Shown here: piece after piece, positions 7,719 through 15,904 of the stretch
Layout of the letters: every line of letters starts with the position of its first letter
How positions within the stretch are numbered: position 1 is the stretch's first letter
Translations under genes and position numbers: made by a program
The notes under the pieces: model-generated
Database searches by the model: none
Told to the model about the DNA's origin: nothing
Seen by the model: only the letters and a program-made list of their open reading frames with translations
Assembly (NCBI RefSeq): GCF_002257695.2
Contig: NZ_CP155571.1
DNA: 64,000 nt
From: Sporomusa acidovorans
Lineage (GTDB): Bacteria; Bacillota; Negativicutes; Sporomusales; Sporomusaceae
Direction: 5' to 3' (one strand)

Positions 7719-9437
7719 ATGTTCCTCAGAAAAGCAACTAATAAGAAAACGGGACGTACATACCTTTCGATTGTCCATGGTTACTATGATCCCAGTACCC
7801 GCTCTTCCAGAACAAAGACCATTCAATCCATCGGCTATCTTGACGAGTTGGAAAAACAGTATAATGACCCAATCGCCCATTTTACCGCTGTCGCAAATGA
7901 ATTGGATGCCCAAAGACTGGACGCGAATGCCTCCTATTCTTTTTCTATCAATAAACAGGAGCTTCTTTCCATCGATACAGATAACTCAAAAAATTTCGGC
8001 TATGTTGCCGCTAGCTCTATTTATCATGAGCTTGGCGTCCATTCTTTCCTTAAAAACCGGCAGCGCCATACCAATGATGCGTTCGATGCCAATGTCATTA
8101 TGCAGATGCTAGTATATTCCCGCCTTCTTTTTCCCGCTTCTAAGAAAAACTCTTTTGATCACAGGCACCGTTTTTTTGAAAAAACCGACTACTCGCTGGA
8201 TGATGTTTACCGGAGTCTTACTTTCTTATGCAAACATAAAGATGCCCTGCAACTCTGGCTCAATGATAAGGTTAAGGAACATTACGGACGCGATACTAGC
8301 TTGATTTACTACGATGTGACTAATTACTATTTTGAAACTGACAAGGTTACTGATTTCAAGCGCAAGGGGGTTTCAAAGGAACACAGGCCTAACCCGATTG
8401 TTCAGATGGGGCTGTTCATGGATAATAATGGCATCCCGATTACTTATGAACTTTTTCCGGGCAATACGAATGATTGTCTGACGTATCGTCCTAATTTTGG
8501 AAGACTTAAGAAGGACTATAATCTGGGAAGGGTCATAACGGTTGCAGACAAGGGCATGACTACCGGGGATAATATTTGGTATACTATCAATACTCCGACT
8601 AAGGACGGCTATGTTTTCAGTATGTCTGTCCGGGGAGCCGAGCAAGAAGTAAAGGATTATGTTCTTGATCAGAACGGCTATGAATGGCTTGGGAAAGAAT
8701 ACAAACGCAAATCCCGGCTTTACCCAAGGACGATACTGGTCTCTTCGCGAAACGGACGGAAGATGAAAAAAACGGTTGATGAAAAGCAGGTTGTCTTTTA
8801 CAGTGAAAAATATGATAAGCGGGCCAAGGCAGAACGGGCCGCCGTCCTTGCCAAGGCGCAGGCTTTAATCCGTAATCCGGGAATTTACACACGGGCAACC
8901 TCTTATGGGGCCGCAGCTTACGTGAAGAATATTGCTTTTGACAAGGAAACCGGCGAGGTTCTTTCTCCGGCGAAAGGACTGCAAATTGATGAAGAAAAGA
9001 TAAAAGCCGAAGAAGCTCTTGATGGCTACTATATCCTCATTACCAGCGAATATCAGGAATGTGACGACAGGATTATTGATATGTACAGAGGGCTGTGGCG
9101 GATTGAAGAATCTTTTCGTGTGACAAAAAGTGATTTGGAAGCGCGTCCTGTCTATGTATCACGCAAGGATCACATACAAGCTCATTTTCTGACCTGTTTT
9201 GTTGCTCTTGTTATTGCGCGTATCCTGGAATTAAAGACCGAGCACCGTTACAGCATCGGAAAACTCCTGGAATCTCTTTCCCAAGCAAACTGTACCCATG
9301 TAAAAGAGAACCTATACTTGTTCAGTTATTATGATGAAGTATTAGAACTGATTGGGGAAAAGACAGCCATTCCATTCAATCGCAAAATGATGTCTCTGGG
9401 TGAGATAAAAAAAGTTTTAGGAGATACCAAAAAATAA
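7719..9437 (+). CDS. IS1634-family transposase
   Basis: DDE transposase of 572 residues from the IS4 superfamily, IS1634 group. Family features include an N-terminal KKTGRTYLSIVHGYYD segment, DVTNYYFET near residue 210, VADKGM near 284 and a C-terminal YRGLWRIEESFRVTKSDLEARPVYV block holding the catalytic glutamate. ATG 7719 is chosen as the first methionine after the AT-rich leader; the open frame extends upstream to 7665 without family similarity. The gene is full length and looks intact, so the element may be active. Confidence 0.9.
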   Translation: MFLRKATNKKTGRTYLSIVHGYYDPSTRSSRTKTIQSIGYLDELEKQYNDPIAHFTAVANELDAQRLDANASYSFSINKQELLSIDTDNSKNFGYVAASSIYHELGVHSFLKNRQRHTNDAFDANVIMQMLVYSRLLFPASKKNSFDHRHRFFEKTDYSLDDVYRSLTFLCKHKDALQLWLNDKVKEHYGRDTSLIYYDVTNYYFETDKVTDFKRKGVSKEHRPNPIVQMGLFMDNNGIPITYELFPGNTNDCLTYRPNFGRLKKDYNLGRVITVADKGMTTGDNIWYTINTPTKDGYVFSMSVRGAEQEVKDYVLDQNGYEWLGKEYKRKSRLYPRTILVSSRNGRKMKKTVDEKQVVFYSEKYDKRAKAERAAVLAKAQALIRNPGIYTRATSYGAAAYVKNIAFDKETGEVLSPAKGLQIDEEKIKAEEALDGYYILITSEYQECDDRIIDMYRGLWRIEESFRVTKSDLEARPVYVSRKDHIQAHFLTCFVALVIARILELKTEHRYSIGKLLESLSQANCTHVKENLYLFSYYDEVLELIGEKTAIPFNRKMMSLGEIKKVLGDTKK

Positions 9438-9470
9438 GCTGTTACACGATAACTCTGTGACAAAATGAAA

Positions 9471-9513
9471 AGGCCGCTAACCCAGTATATTGTCTGGGCT
9501 AACGGCCTCTTTT
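9471..9513 (+). terminator. terminator inside IS right end
   Basis: Long stem AGGCCGCTAACCCAG / CTGGGCTAACGGCCT with G-U pairs and an 8-base loop, followed by CTTTTTATT. It ends the transposase transcript. Confidence 0.85.
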
Positions 9514-9539
9514 TATTCATTTTTGCTGCAGAATTCAGG

Positions 9540-9752
9540 ATATATAATACTGTGCGGTGTATGTCAAGAGAATGTAGAACTCCTGCAGGTAAGGGAACAT
9601 GATTTTGTATTGGGCGCCAAACGGTGCGGTATGCTTTTGACTGCATACATTACAATACGGCGATAAACAATATTATTCTGCAAAGTTCCTAGTTTGTTCC
9701 GAATTTAGACTCATTTTAGCCATAACGATCGTCTATACTAAAATTACTACCT
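9540..9752. repeat. 213-bp direct repeat, right copy
   Basis: Second copy of 7357-7569. Its -10 equivalent now starts with the last base of the IS (TATATC instead of TATATT), and it no longer has the palindrome, so the promoter copy here is probably crippled. Confidence 0.85.
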
Positions 9753-9983
9753 GCCTGACGATTGAAGATAAAGCCGCCGTGCTGGCCCGATACGGGTACG
9801 GGCATTGCCGAGGAGGACCTGCTGAGCGTTTTTATAAAGATAAATTCCGTACCAGCGGGGCACGGAATGGGGCTGGCCATTGCCAGACAGATTATCAAAT
9901 TACACGAGGCGACGGCAGACGTAGCTAGTGCCTGTGGATACGGTTTTCGGTTGAAAAAAAACAATAGACAAGAGGTGAAATAA
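9753..9983 (+). pseudogene. C-terminal remnant of a sensor histidine kinase
   Basis: The open frame (stop just before 9984) encodes the last part of a HATPase_c domain: DTGTGIAEEDLLSVF (G1 box) and GHGMGLAIARQIIKLHEA (G2 box), ending GYGFRLKKNN. All upstream domains (sensor, HisKA, N box) are missing, and no start with a ribosome site is seen. It is a dead fragment lying directly before the SHOCT gene. Confidence 0.75.
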
Positions 9984-9984
9984 C

Positions 9985-10230
9985 ATGTGTACATGGTTTG
10001 GCGGTCCCGGAGGCGGAGGCTGGTTCGGGGGTGGAATGGTAATGATGCTTATATTTTGGGGCCTTATTTTGTGGGGTGGCTTTATCCTGGTGCGCAAGCT
10101 CATCCAGACAAGCCAAGAAAACCGGCTGACGGGGACATCGCGGACGGCCATAGAAATTTTAAAAGAACGTTATGCCAAAGGTGAAATCGGCCGGGAAGAC
10201 TTTGAACAGATGAAACAGGATTTATTATAG
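9985..10230 (+). CDS. SHOCT-domain small membrane protein
   Basis: 81 residues: a Gly-rich N-terminus (FGGPGGGGWFGGG), one membrane helix (about residues 18-38) and a C-terminal SHOCT domain (AIEILKERYAKGEIGREDFEQMKQDL). Such proteins are common next to metal-handling and sensor genes, but their role is unknown. AGAGGTGAAA lies just before the ATG. Its upstream neighbour is a histidine-kinase fragment, so its own promoter is unclear. It is closed by a strong terminator. Confidence 0.8.
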   Translation: MCTWFGGPGGGGWFGGGMVMMLIFWGLILWGGFILVRKLIQTSQENRLTGTSRTAIEILKERYAKGEIGREDFEQMKQDLL

Positions 10231-10285
10231 TCATTGTTTCATGTAGCGGATTAGCAATAGCGATTACATTATTAACGTTTTCCAT

Positions 10286-10310
10286 ACCGGGCCACGGGCC
10301 CGGTTTTCTT
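10286..10310 (+). terminator. terminator after SHOCT gene
   Basis: Perfect 8-bp stem ACCGGGCC / GGCCCGGT with loop ACG, followed by TTTCTTTTT. Confidence 0.88.
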
Positions 10311-10542
10311 TTTCAGGAATACACTATGAGTTACGGGTCAATCAACCCCCCGCAAGCCCGCTCCGCAACGGGCGCAGGCGGCGTATTCTCGTGGTAGCAA
10401 TCTCTACCGCCGCTTAGCGGAATAAGGAATGGTCCGGTTACAAAAAATGGTTATATGATTATTCGGATTATTGGGGGTGAAATTGAAATAACATATGAAT
10501 TTTTCACTTTAGGAATAAACTGATAATAATTTTTTTACGAGG
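10311..10542. other. non-coding stretch, nothing recognised
   Basis: No gene or clear signal. The first half is GC-rich with several short complementary segments (CCGCTTAGCGG and others) and the second half is AT-rich. It may be debris from older rearrangements. Confidence 0.3.
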
Positions 10543-10956
10543 TTAATCAGGTATATGAGTTGCTAGACGACGTTGAATTTCGCGGTAAAGATATGGACAT
10601 CCATCAAATACATTTTTACTCGGACAAGTCAACAAATATTCTAAATAAGACTTTGCTGCCACGGCAGAGCGAATTTGTTTCTCCAATTTCGCAATATGTT
10701 CATTCAAAACTTCTCGCCAATTTATTAACTCTGTTGGATATGTAAGCAAATGAAAAATTTCATTCAGACTAAGATCGTTGCTTTGCAGCATCTGAATGAG
10801 CGTAAGACGCTCCAATTCAGGCATGCCATAATACCGACGCCCTGAACGACGTACCGCTGGCTTCAGCACTCCCACTTCTTCATAGTAGCGTAGAGTGGAA
10901 GTATGAATTCCAAAACTTTTTGCTACTTGACCAATGCTAAATAATTTCTCGTCCAT
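10543..10956 (-). CDS. MerR-family transcriptional regulator
   Basis: 137 residues. The N-terminal MerR wHTH is clear: SIGQVAKSFGIHTSTLRYYEEVGVLKP, quoted in outline (residues about 6-32), then RRSGRRYYGMPELERLTLIQML. A coiled coil (about 80-105) precedes a C-terminal effector region with two cysteines (LLTCPSKNVFDGCPYL). It is divergent from an EmrB-type exporter, and the exporter promoter has the stretched spacer typical of MerR activation, so it is very likely the activator of that gene. The inducer is unknown; the two C-terminal cysteines allow either a metal or an organic drug. Confidence 0.9.
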   Translation of the reverse strand: MDEKLFSIGQVAKSFGIHTSTLRYYEEVGVLKPAVRRSGRRYYGMPELERLTLIQMLQSNDLSLNEIFHLLTYPTELINWREVLNEHIAKLEKQIRSAVAAKSYLEYLLTCPSKNVFDGCPYLYREIQRRLATHIPD

Positions 10957-10981
10957 AATTATATTTTATTTCATTTTACCA

Positions 10982-11012
10982 TTGACTTCAAGTTAACTTG
11001 AACTTATATAAT
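10982..11012 (+). promoter_or_regulatory. MerR-type promoter, 19-bp spacer
   Basis: -35 TTGACT (10982-10987) and -10 TATAAT (11007-11012) are separated by 19 bp. The spacer contains a perfect 16-bp palindrome TTCAAGTTAACTTGAA (10987-11002). This over-long spacer with a central dyad is the hallmark of promoters activated by DNA distortion by MerR proteins. Confidence 0.88.
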
Positions 11013-11049
11013 AATCCAGAACTTAAAATTTGGCTCTGGAGGTGCAAGT

Positions 11050-12570
11050 ATGCTTATGAACAGTAAGAAATTTTGGTTAGTAATTGCTGTATTTCTAGGA
11101 ACATTTATCGGGTTTCTCGATATGACCATTGTTAACGTTAGTTTACCAGCAATACAAAGCGACCTTAAAACTAGTATGGAAGGGCTGCAATGGGTCGTGA
11201 ATGCATATGCCATATGCTTAGCCATATTAATGCTATCCGGTGGGACCATGGGTGACCGTTATGGTCGTAAACGATTATGGCTCCTGGGGGTAGCTGTTTT
11301 CACGATCGGGTCAGCAATATGTGCCTGGTCCTCTTGGTTGGCAATGTTGGTTAGCGGCCGCATCATCCAGGGAATAGGGGCGGCGTTTTTAGTGCCGGGC
11401 TCGCTGTCGATTCTTGCCCAAGCTTTTATTGATCGCTCACAGCGCGCCCAGATCATTGGCTGGTGGAGTACAATTAATAGTTTAGCAACGGTTGCAGGTC
11501 CTGTTCTGGGCGGAATATTAGTAGATGAGGTCGGCTGGAATAGCATTTTTTTAATCAATCTGCCCCTAGGTATTGCCGTTTTTCTTTTGGGTATTTGGGC
11601 AATACCGGAATCTAAAGACCCGTCCTATACCTCTCTCGACCCATGGGGACAGTTGCTTGGAATCATCTGGCTAGGGTCTTTAACATATGCATTGATTATG
11701 GGGAGAACACTGGGGTGGATGTCACTCTTCATTCTCATTCTCCTATGTGTGTCCATTATCGCTTTTTTGGCATTTGTAAAAGTCGAATTAGCCAGCTCTC
11801 AACCCATGCTGCCAATTCGAATATTCACAGATAGACGATTTGCAGTCACAAATGCCGCTTCTTTCGTACTAGGCTTCGGAGTACTTGCAGCCTATTTTTT
11901 TCTTTCGTTGTATCTTCAACAAGTACACGGATATTCGGCATCCTCTGCCGGTATGAGGCTTGTTCCTTTTTGTGGAACGGTTGCGTTATTTTCAGTTATC
12001 TCCGGATGGCTTACCGGACGCTATGGTCCACGTCAACCAATGTTGTTCGGTTACCTTCTTTGCGGCATTGGCCTTCTGGGAATGTATTTTTTTGAACCAA
12101 ATACGAGCTACATATTTGTCGCCATTATTTTCATAGTGATCGGCATAGGCATGGGGTTAGCACTACCTGCAACAAATTCTGCAGCGCTTGCTGCCGTGCC
12201 AAGGGAACGTTCCGGCATGGCTTCGGCTACAGTCAACGCAACACGTCAGACTGGAGCAACATTGGGTATTGCAGTAATGGGCATTCTTTTCGCTGCGAGA
12301 TCTATAGCAACGTTAAGTAAATACTTAGAACAGGTCAATGTGCCGGCTTTCTTAAGTAGATCCATTGCTGGGAATTTAGTAAATCATCAAGGTATCCCTG
12401 TTGTTACTAAAGTATCCTTAGCCTCGGGCATATTGGAAGATATGTATAGACGTGCCTTTTGTTGTGGTCTCCATGCTGCCATGCTTGTCGGCGGCATCGT
12501 CACAATCATTATTGTCGCTTTTATTTGGTTTACAGATTGGCAATGTGATACACCCGAAGCTAATTCATAA
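11050..12570 (+). CDS. DHA2-family multidrug MFS exporter (EmrB/QacA type)
   Basis: 506 residues and about 14 membrane segments, the DHA2 layout. Motif A is GDRYGRKRLW (about 77-86); the start DMTIVNVSLPAIQ (about 25-37) and motif C region NSLATVAGPVLGGILVD are diagnostic for this family. The start is set by GGAGGTG eight bases upstream of ATG 11050. It is driven by the MerR-type promoter at 10982-11012. It probably exports lipophilic drugs or dyes; no MFP (EmrA) partner is encoded nearby. The 3' end overlaps, in another frame, the remains of a desulfidase gene. Confidence 0.9.
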   Translation: MLMNSKKFWLVIAVFLGTFIGFLDMTIVNVSLPAIQSDLKTSMEGLQWVVNAYAICLAILMLSGGTMGDRYGRKRLWLLGVAVFTIGSAICAWSSWLAMLVSGRIIQGIGAAFLVPGSLSILAQAFIDRSQRAQIIGWWSTINSLATVAGPVLGGILVDEVGWNSIFLINLPLGIAVFLLGIWAIPESKDPSYTSLDPWGQLLGIIWLGSLTYALIMGRTLGWMSLFILILLCVSIIAFLAFVKVELASSQPMLPIRIFTDRRFAVTNAASFVLGFGVLAAYFFLSLYLQQVHGYSASSAGMRLVPFCGTVALFSVISGWLTGRYGPRQPMLFGYLLCGIGLLGMYFFEPNTSYIFVAIIFIVIGIGMGLALPATNSAALAAVPRERSGMASATVNATRQTGATLGIAVMGILFAARSIATLSKYLEQVNVPAFLSRSIAGNLVNHQGIPVVTKVSLASGILEDMYRRAFCCGLHAAMLVGGIVTIIIVAFIWFTDWQCDTPEANS

Positions 12571-12971
12571 TGCCTGCGCTCACTACTCTGGCGCAATCAA
12601 AGAAGTAACCCAAATTTTGTTGGATGCGGGCATCGGGATAATTCAGATGCCATGCCCCGAACTCCTTTGTTTAGGCCTTAACAGGGAAGTCGATGTGAAT
12701 GCTAGCTGCACTGTTGAGTCGGAAGATACTAAAGTCGCCAAGCTAATGCGGGGAGAGCAATCGGAGGAGTATATGAAACACGGTTACCAAATTGTCAAAC
12801 GGTTCACCTACTTGCGGCGTTAATACAAATTGGTTAGACGACAGGGAGTATGAAGGACGCGGTATATTCATTGAAATGTTGAAGGAAAAGTTCAACGATA
12901 GAGCTATATGCATCGATATGGTGGGCATAAAGGCGCGAGATGCGAAGGGAAGCAGTTGCGACGGTGAATAG
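12545..12971 (+). pseudogene. broken TudS-related desulfidase gene
   Basis: Two frames together look like a CD3072/TudS-related putative desulfidase. The first (12545-12823) has the HNACAHYSGAIKEV and GIGIIQMPCPELLCLGLNR motifs (CPE-type cysteine motif). The second (12828-12971) continues with DDREYEGRGIFIEML and a degraded SSCDG that would be SPSCG in a working protein. The N-terminus is lost into the exporter gene, the segment between the two motifs is scrambled, and the second part is frame-shifted. The family call is from memory of its motifs. Confidence 0.65.
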
Positions 12972-13269
12972 GTTAGTTGCTAAATTAGCTGGTATAGCCC
13001 GCCACATACTGATGGAGTCAGGTTATCTTCGAATGATTTGGCTTAGAACCGTATCCTGCCAGGCGGCCATTTGTTAGTCTGGGCAAGGGAGCAAGGCTCG
13101 AAAGCTCCTTTCACTCGCCTAACGCCTTACGGGGACGGGTTATTGTGAAAACAACAGAGTCCCCGAAGCTAAAAAAAGGTATAACAAAATAGGCCTACAG
13201 TCTTAGGCAATTTTGTAGGGTACTTATATTAACTATTGAATAATTACAAATACGTATTGTATAGTAGAG
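12972..13269. other. non-coding stretch before IS110 element
   Basis: No gene recognised. It contains a GC-rich hairpin-prone segment around 13090-13135 (GGAGC...GCTCC) and an AT-rich end that should include the downstream end of the IS110 element. No element boundary could be fixed. Confidence 0.3.
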
Positions 13270-14454
13270 TTAGCTATTATGTAGTGGTGGCGATGAGTAT
13301 GCCTTTAAGGCAATAATTGGGTCGTAGAACTCGCCAGATTGTAACAGCTTATAAATAAGCGTTAGAATCTTTCTCGCCACCGCAATAATAGCTTTCTTTT
13401 TGCCCAATTTTCCCTGATGTGACCAAAACCAAAGTGCAAACGGACTATTGCGTACTCGTACAGATGCCCAAGCTACCTGACATAAAATAGACTTTATATA
13501 TGGATTGCCGTGTAAAATCTTTCTGGATTTAACCTTTCCAGCACTTTCATCATTACGAGGCGATAATCCGGCCCAGGAACATAGCTTTGCATCGGTGCTA
13601 AAATAATTATGGGGAACCGGACTAATTTCGGCGATAACAGTTTGAGCAGCTAAGGTATCTACACCTGGTATAGAGTCTAGCTGTTCCACTGCAGATTGAT
13701 AAGGCTCAATTACTTCTTGCATAATAGCTAAGATTTCGTCAATTTCACTTTGGACTTGGTCTATTTTAGTAAGTAGGGTATGGAGTAATCTTCGTTCAAG
13801 TAGAGTGAGCTTGCCTTTAATTGCAGCATGGATTTCTTCATTGGAAGCTTTTACACGTCGGTCCACCGCTTCGGTAACATCGGCTGACAGGAGGTAACCT
13901 TTTTCTGATAGCTTATATAACAGCCTTCTTCCACTAACCCCATAAATATTGCTAATAACGGATGATAACTTGAAGCCATGCGTCTGCAAAAACTTTTCTA
14001 AACGATTTACATATCGGCTCTTTTCTCCCGTAAATGATCGATAAAGCCTGGAATACTCTCGTAGTGTCCGGGTGATTTTGTCAGGTATAAAACTGGGGCT
14101 TAATAGTCCATGCCTGAGTAATGTGGCTATCCATTCAGAGTCTTTTATATCGCTCTTTCTGCCTGGCAGATTTCGCATATGATGGGCATTGACTACAAGT
14201 AGGGATTGATAGTTACTGTGGAATTCTTCAATTGCTTCATATACTGGCCGCCAATACACACCCGTGCTTTCCATGGCAATATGATTACAATCGTGGCGAA
14301 CTAACCATTGAACCAATTCTTGTAAATCCTGTTGCATTGTCTTAAATTCAGCACGAATCACTTCTGGATTATCTGTTAGGCCCTTTAGTATACATACTTG
14401 CAGACTATCTCGATGTACATCAATTCCACAGCAACATTCCAAAAGGGCTTCCAT
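13270..14454 (-). CDS. IS110-family transposase (DEDD recombinase)
   Basis: 394 residues. The N-terminal RuvC-like DEDD domain has candidate acidic residues D12 (GIDVHRD), E62 (AMESTGVYW), D102 and D105 (GRKSDIKDSEW). The C-terminal Transposase_20 domain has the IPGVDTLAAQTVIAEI helix-hairpin-helix and S304 in the NDESAGK motif, the conserved serine of the family. The frame is intact. IS110 elements insert without classical inverted repeats or long duplications, in keeping with the lack of visible ends. Members of this family use a bispecific bridge RNA encoded next to the gene. Confidence 0.93.
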   Translation of the reverse strand: MEALLECCCGIDVHRDSLQVCILKGLTDNPEVIRAEFKTMQQDLQELVQWLVRHDCNHIAMESTGVYWRPVYEAIEEFHSNYQSLLVVNAHHMRNLPGRKSDIKDSEWIATLLRHGLLSPSFIPDKITRTLREYSRLYRSFTGEKSRYVNRLEKFLQTHGFKLSSVISNIYGVSGRRLLYKLSEKGYLLSADVTEAVDRRVKASNEEIHAAIKGKLTLLERRLLHTLLTKIDQVQSEIDEILAIMQEVIEPYQSAVEQLDSIPGVDTLAAQTVIAEISPVPHNYFSTDAKLCSWAGLSPRNDESAGKVKSRKILHGNPYIKSILCQVAWASVRVRNSPFALWFWSHQGKLGKKKAIIAVARKILTLIYKLLQSGEFYDPIIALKAYSSPPLHNS

Positions 14455-14640
14455 CTAAATCACTCCTACTATTTTAAGTGCAGGAAGATTGTCTGATAGA
14501 AAAAAGTTTATTGTACGCTGTTTAACAGCAGTTCTCTGTACTCAAAGACAACCCGATCATGTTCTCAAAGCGGAGTAATCTCCAAACCGTCCCTCGATCT
14601 TATCCTGCTTCTTCGAGTATAGCATAATTATCGTTATTTT
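14455..14640 (-). ncRNA. candidate IS110 bridge RNA region
   Basis: The roughly 185 bases upstream of the transposase start carry no ORF and contain several paired segments, for example GCTGTTTAACAGC around 14519-14531 and a GGGA/TCCC-type pairing near 14590. In the IS110 group the bridge RNA that guides donor and target recognition is made from this non-coding end. Assignment is by position and partial folding only; the guide loops were not resolved. Confidence 0.45.
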
Positions 14641-14950
14641 CATCAGTTCTGCTGTGTCAATTATTGTCATGGCTGTTCTTGAAAGTATTTCCTATATATT
14701 ATAGACAAAGGTCTGACTTAGAGTGTTACGGTCAGGCTTTTTGTGCCGCATTTAGAAGCATCAACTTTCACATTGGATAGCGGCCTTGCCCAATTACATC
14801 AAATCTATCTGCCTATTTCTCTCTCCGAAAGTTGAGTTAATTACCTTAAAAAAACAGGCATATCTAATTTTAAGAATGCGCTCATTAACGAAACAGTTGG
14901 ATTATACGAAGTGAAAAATTTGGGCAGTGATAAAGATGTAAATTAGTTGC
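14641..14950. other. non-coding stretch, nothing recognised
   Basis: AT-rich and without a credible gene. Short imperfect repeats (GGTCTGACTTAGAG with GTTACGGTCAGGC, 14711-14739) could form a weak hairpin. It should contain the outer end of the IS110 element. Confidence 0.3.
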
Positions 14951-14956
14951 TGCTAT

Positions 14957-15000
14957 AAAAAATAGGTCTCAGATAGAAACTTCTATCGAGACCTATTTTT
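14957..15000. terminator. bidirectional terminator
   Basis: Almost continuous stem: AAAAATAGGTCTC (14958-14970) pairs with GAGACCTATTTTT (14988-15000), and the inner GATAGAA pairs with TTCTATC. A/T runs on both sides allow it to work on both strands; it closes the DUF364 unit from the right. Confidence 0.85.
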
Positions 15001-15043
15001 ATACGACCTTTCAATTCAAAAATATTAAATAATGGAATGTCAT

Positions 15044-15775
15044 TTAGCGACCACAGAAGCAAAATCTTGGCAAATCAAATAATTTTGCTAGTCCTGCTAC
15101 CGTGACACCATAATAAATTACTGGTTTTCCCTGCAACAATTCGTGATAGGTATCATTGACTAAGACGCTTCCTGTTGAGAGGACAATATCTGCCCAACGG
15201 GCATGCTGCGCATTAAGGGCTGCGTCTTCAATACGGACACCACAGCGGATTTGTCCGATATTATCCGGATTTAGGTCTGTGACTTTAAGTTCAAAAGCTG
15301 CTTTGTTTAGTGCTTCAATTAAGGCCGGTTGTAAGCCCACAAAGGCAATTTTGGGATTTCCGTACTTTGCTTTAATAAAGGCAGGCAGCTCTTGGGCACA
15401 AAGGGTCGGCTCCTTATCTTTGCAGTGGACTGTTGCTTCAACCATCTCCAAACTTTGCATCGCTGCGTTGAGCGTTGCAACAAAAACCGCGCGGCGAAAG
15501 TTGGTATCAAGCGGCAGCTTAAACACATCTTCAAGCGTACCTTCGAATTTTCCGGGTTGATCAGTGAAGGCTTGCCCTACGCCGCCGCGCAGTCGAGCCT
15601 CCATCATGACTTCTTTTCCTGTAAGTAATGGATAGTCATTGCGGTCCGGTTTTCCAATCGCCTCTTCTGGCGTAAGATTGCGTGCAGAAACGACTGTGAT
15701 TTTTTCGCTAGATGACCAATTATGATCGATAGCTAATTGGGAAAGCTTTATTTTTGCTTCTTCTAAAAGTGTCAT
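15044..15775 (-). CDS. DUF364 (DUF4213-DUF364) putative metal-chelation protein
   Basis: 243 residues. The N-terminal part matches the DUF4213 style (KITVVSARNLTPEEAIG, GGVGQAFTD); the C-terminal half is the Rossmann-like DUF364 domain (KIAFVGLQPALIEAL, ADIVLSTGSVLVNDTYHELL). The family is annotated as putative heavy-metal chelation, with no proven reaction. AAGGAGG lies before ATG 15775. It ends in RFCFCGR, an unusual Cys-x-Cys tail. The CoA-disulfide reductase gene ends 130 bases upstream on the same strand. A decayed second copy lies at 6261-6402. Confidence 0.82.
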   Translation of the reverse strand: MTLLEEAKIKLSQLAIDHNWSSSEKITVVSARNLTPEEAIGKPDRNDYPLLTGKEVMMEARLRGGVGQAFTDQPGKFEGTLEDVFKLPLDTNFRRAVFVATLNAAMQSLEMVEATVHCKDKEPTLCAQELPAFIKAKYGNPKIAFVGLQPALIEALNKAAFELKVTDLNPDNIGQIRCGVRIEDAALNAQHARWADIVLSTGSVLVNDTYHELLQGKPVIYYGVTVAGLAKLFDLPRFCFCGR

Positions 15776-15904
15776 ATTTTGGTCCTCCTTATTTGTTAGT
15801 ATGAAGACATCCGCAGGATAATTGGACAGCTGGGCAGGTTGTATTCGACTGTAGACCAGACTTCCTATTTATTGTGGATTAGAATGTTGTCAAGTATCAA
15901 TCGC

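Larger units (their letters stand above)
7570..9539 (+). mobile_element. IS1634-type insertion sequence, 1970 bp
   Basis: Bounded by the 213-bp direct repeats. The ends form an imperfect inverted repeat: CCATAGTTTTGCAG at 7570-7583 against CCTGAATTCTGCAG read inward from 9539 (10 of 14 matching, both beginning CC). It holds one transposase gene and a strong terminator at its right end. Confidence 0.85.

Noticed and set aside
12452..12560. N-terminal part of the 123-codon frame 12452-12823 as a real gene start
   Set aside because: This part overlaps the exporter in another frame; only the later part shows desulfidase motifs.
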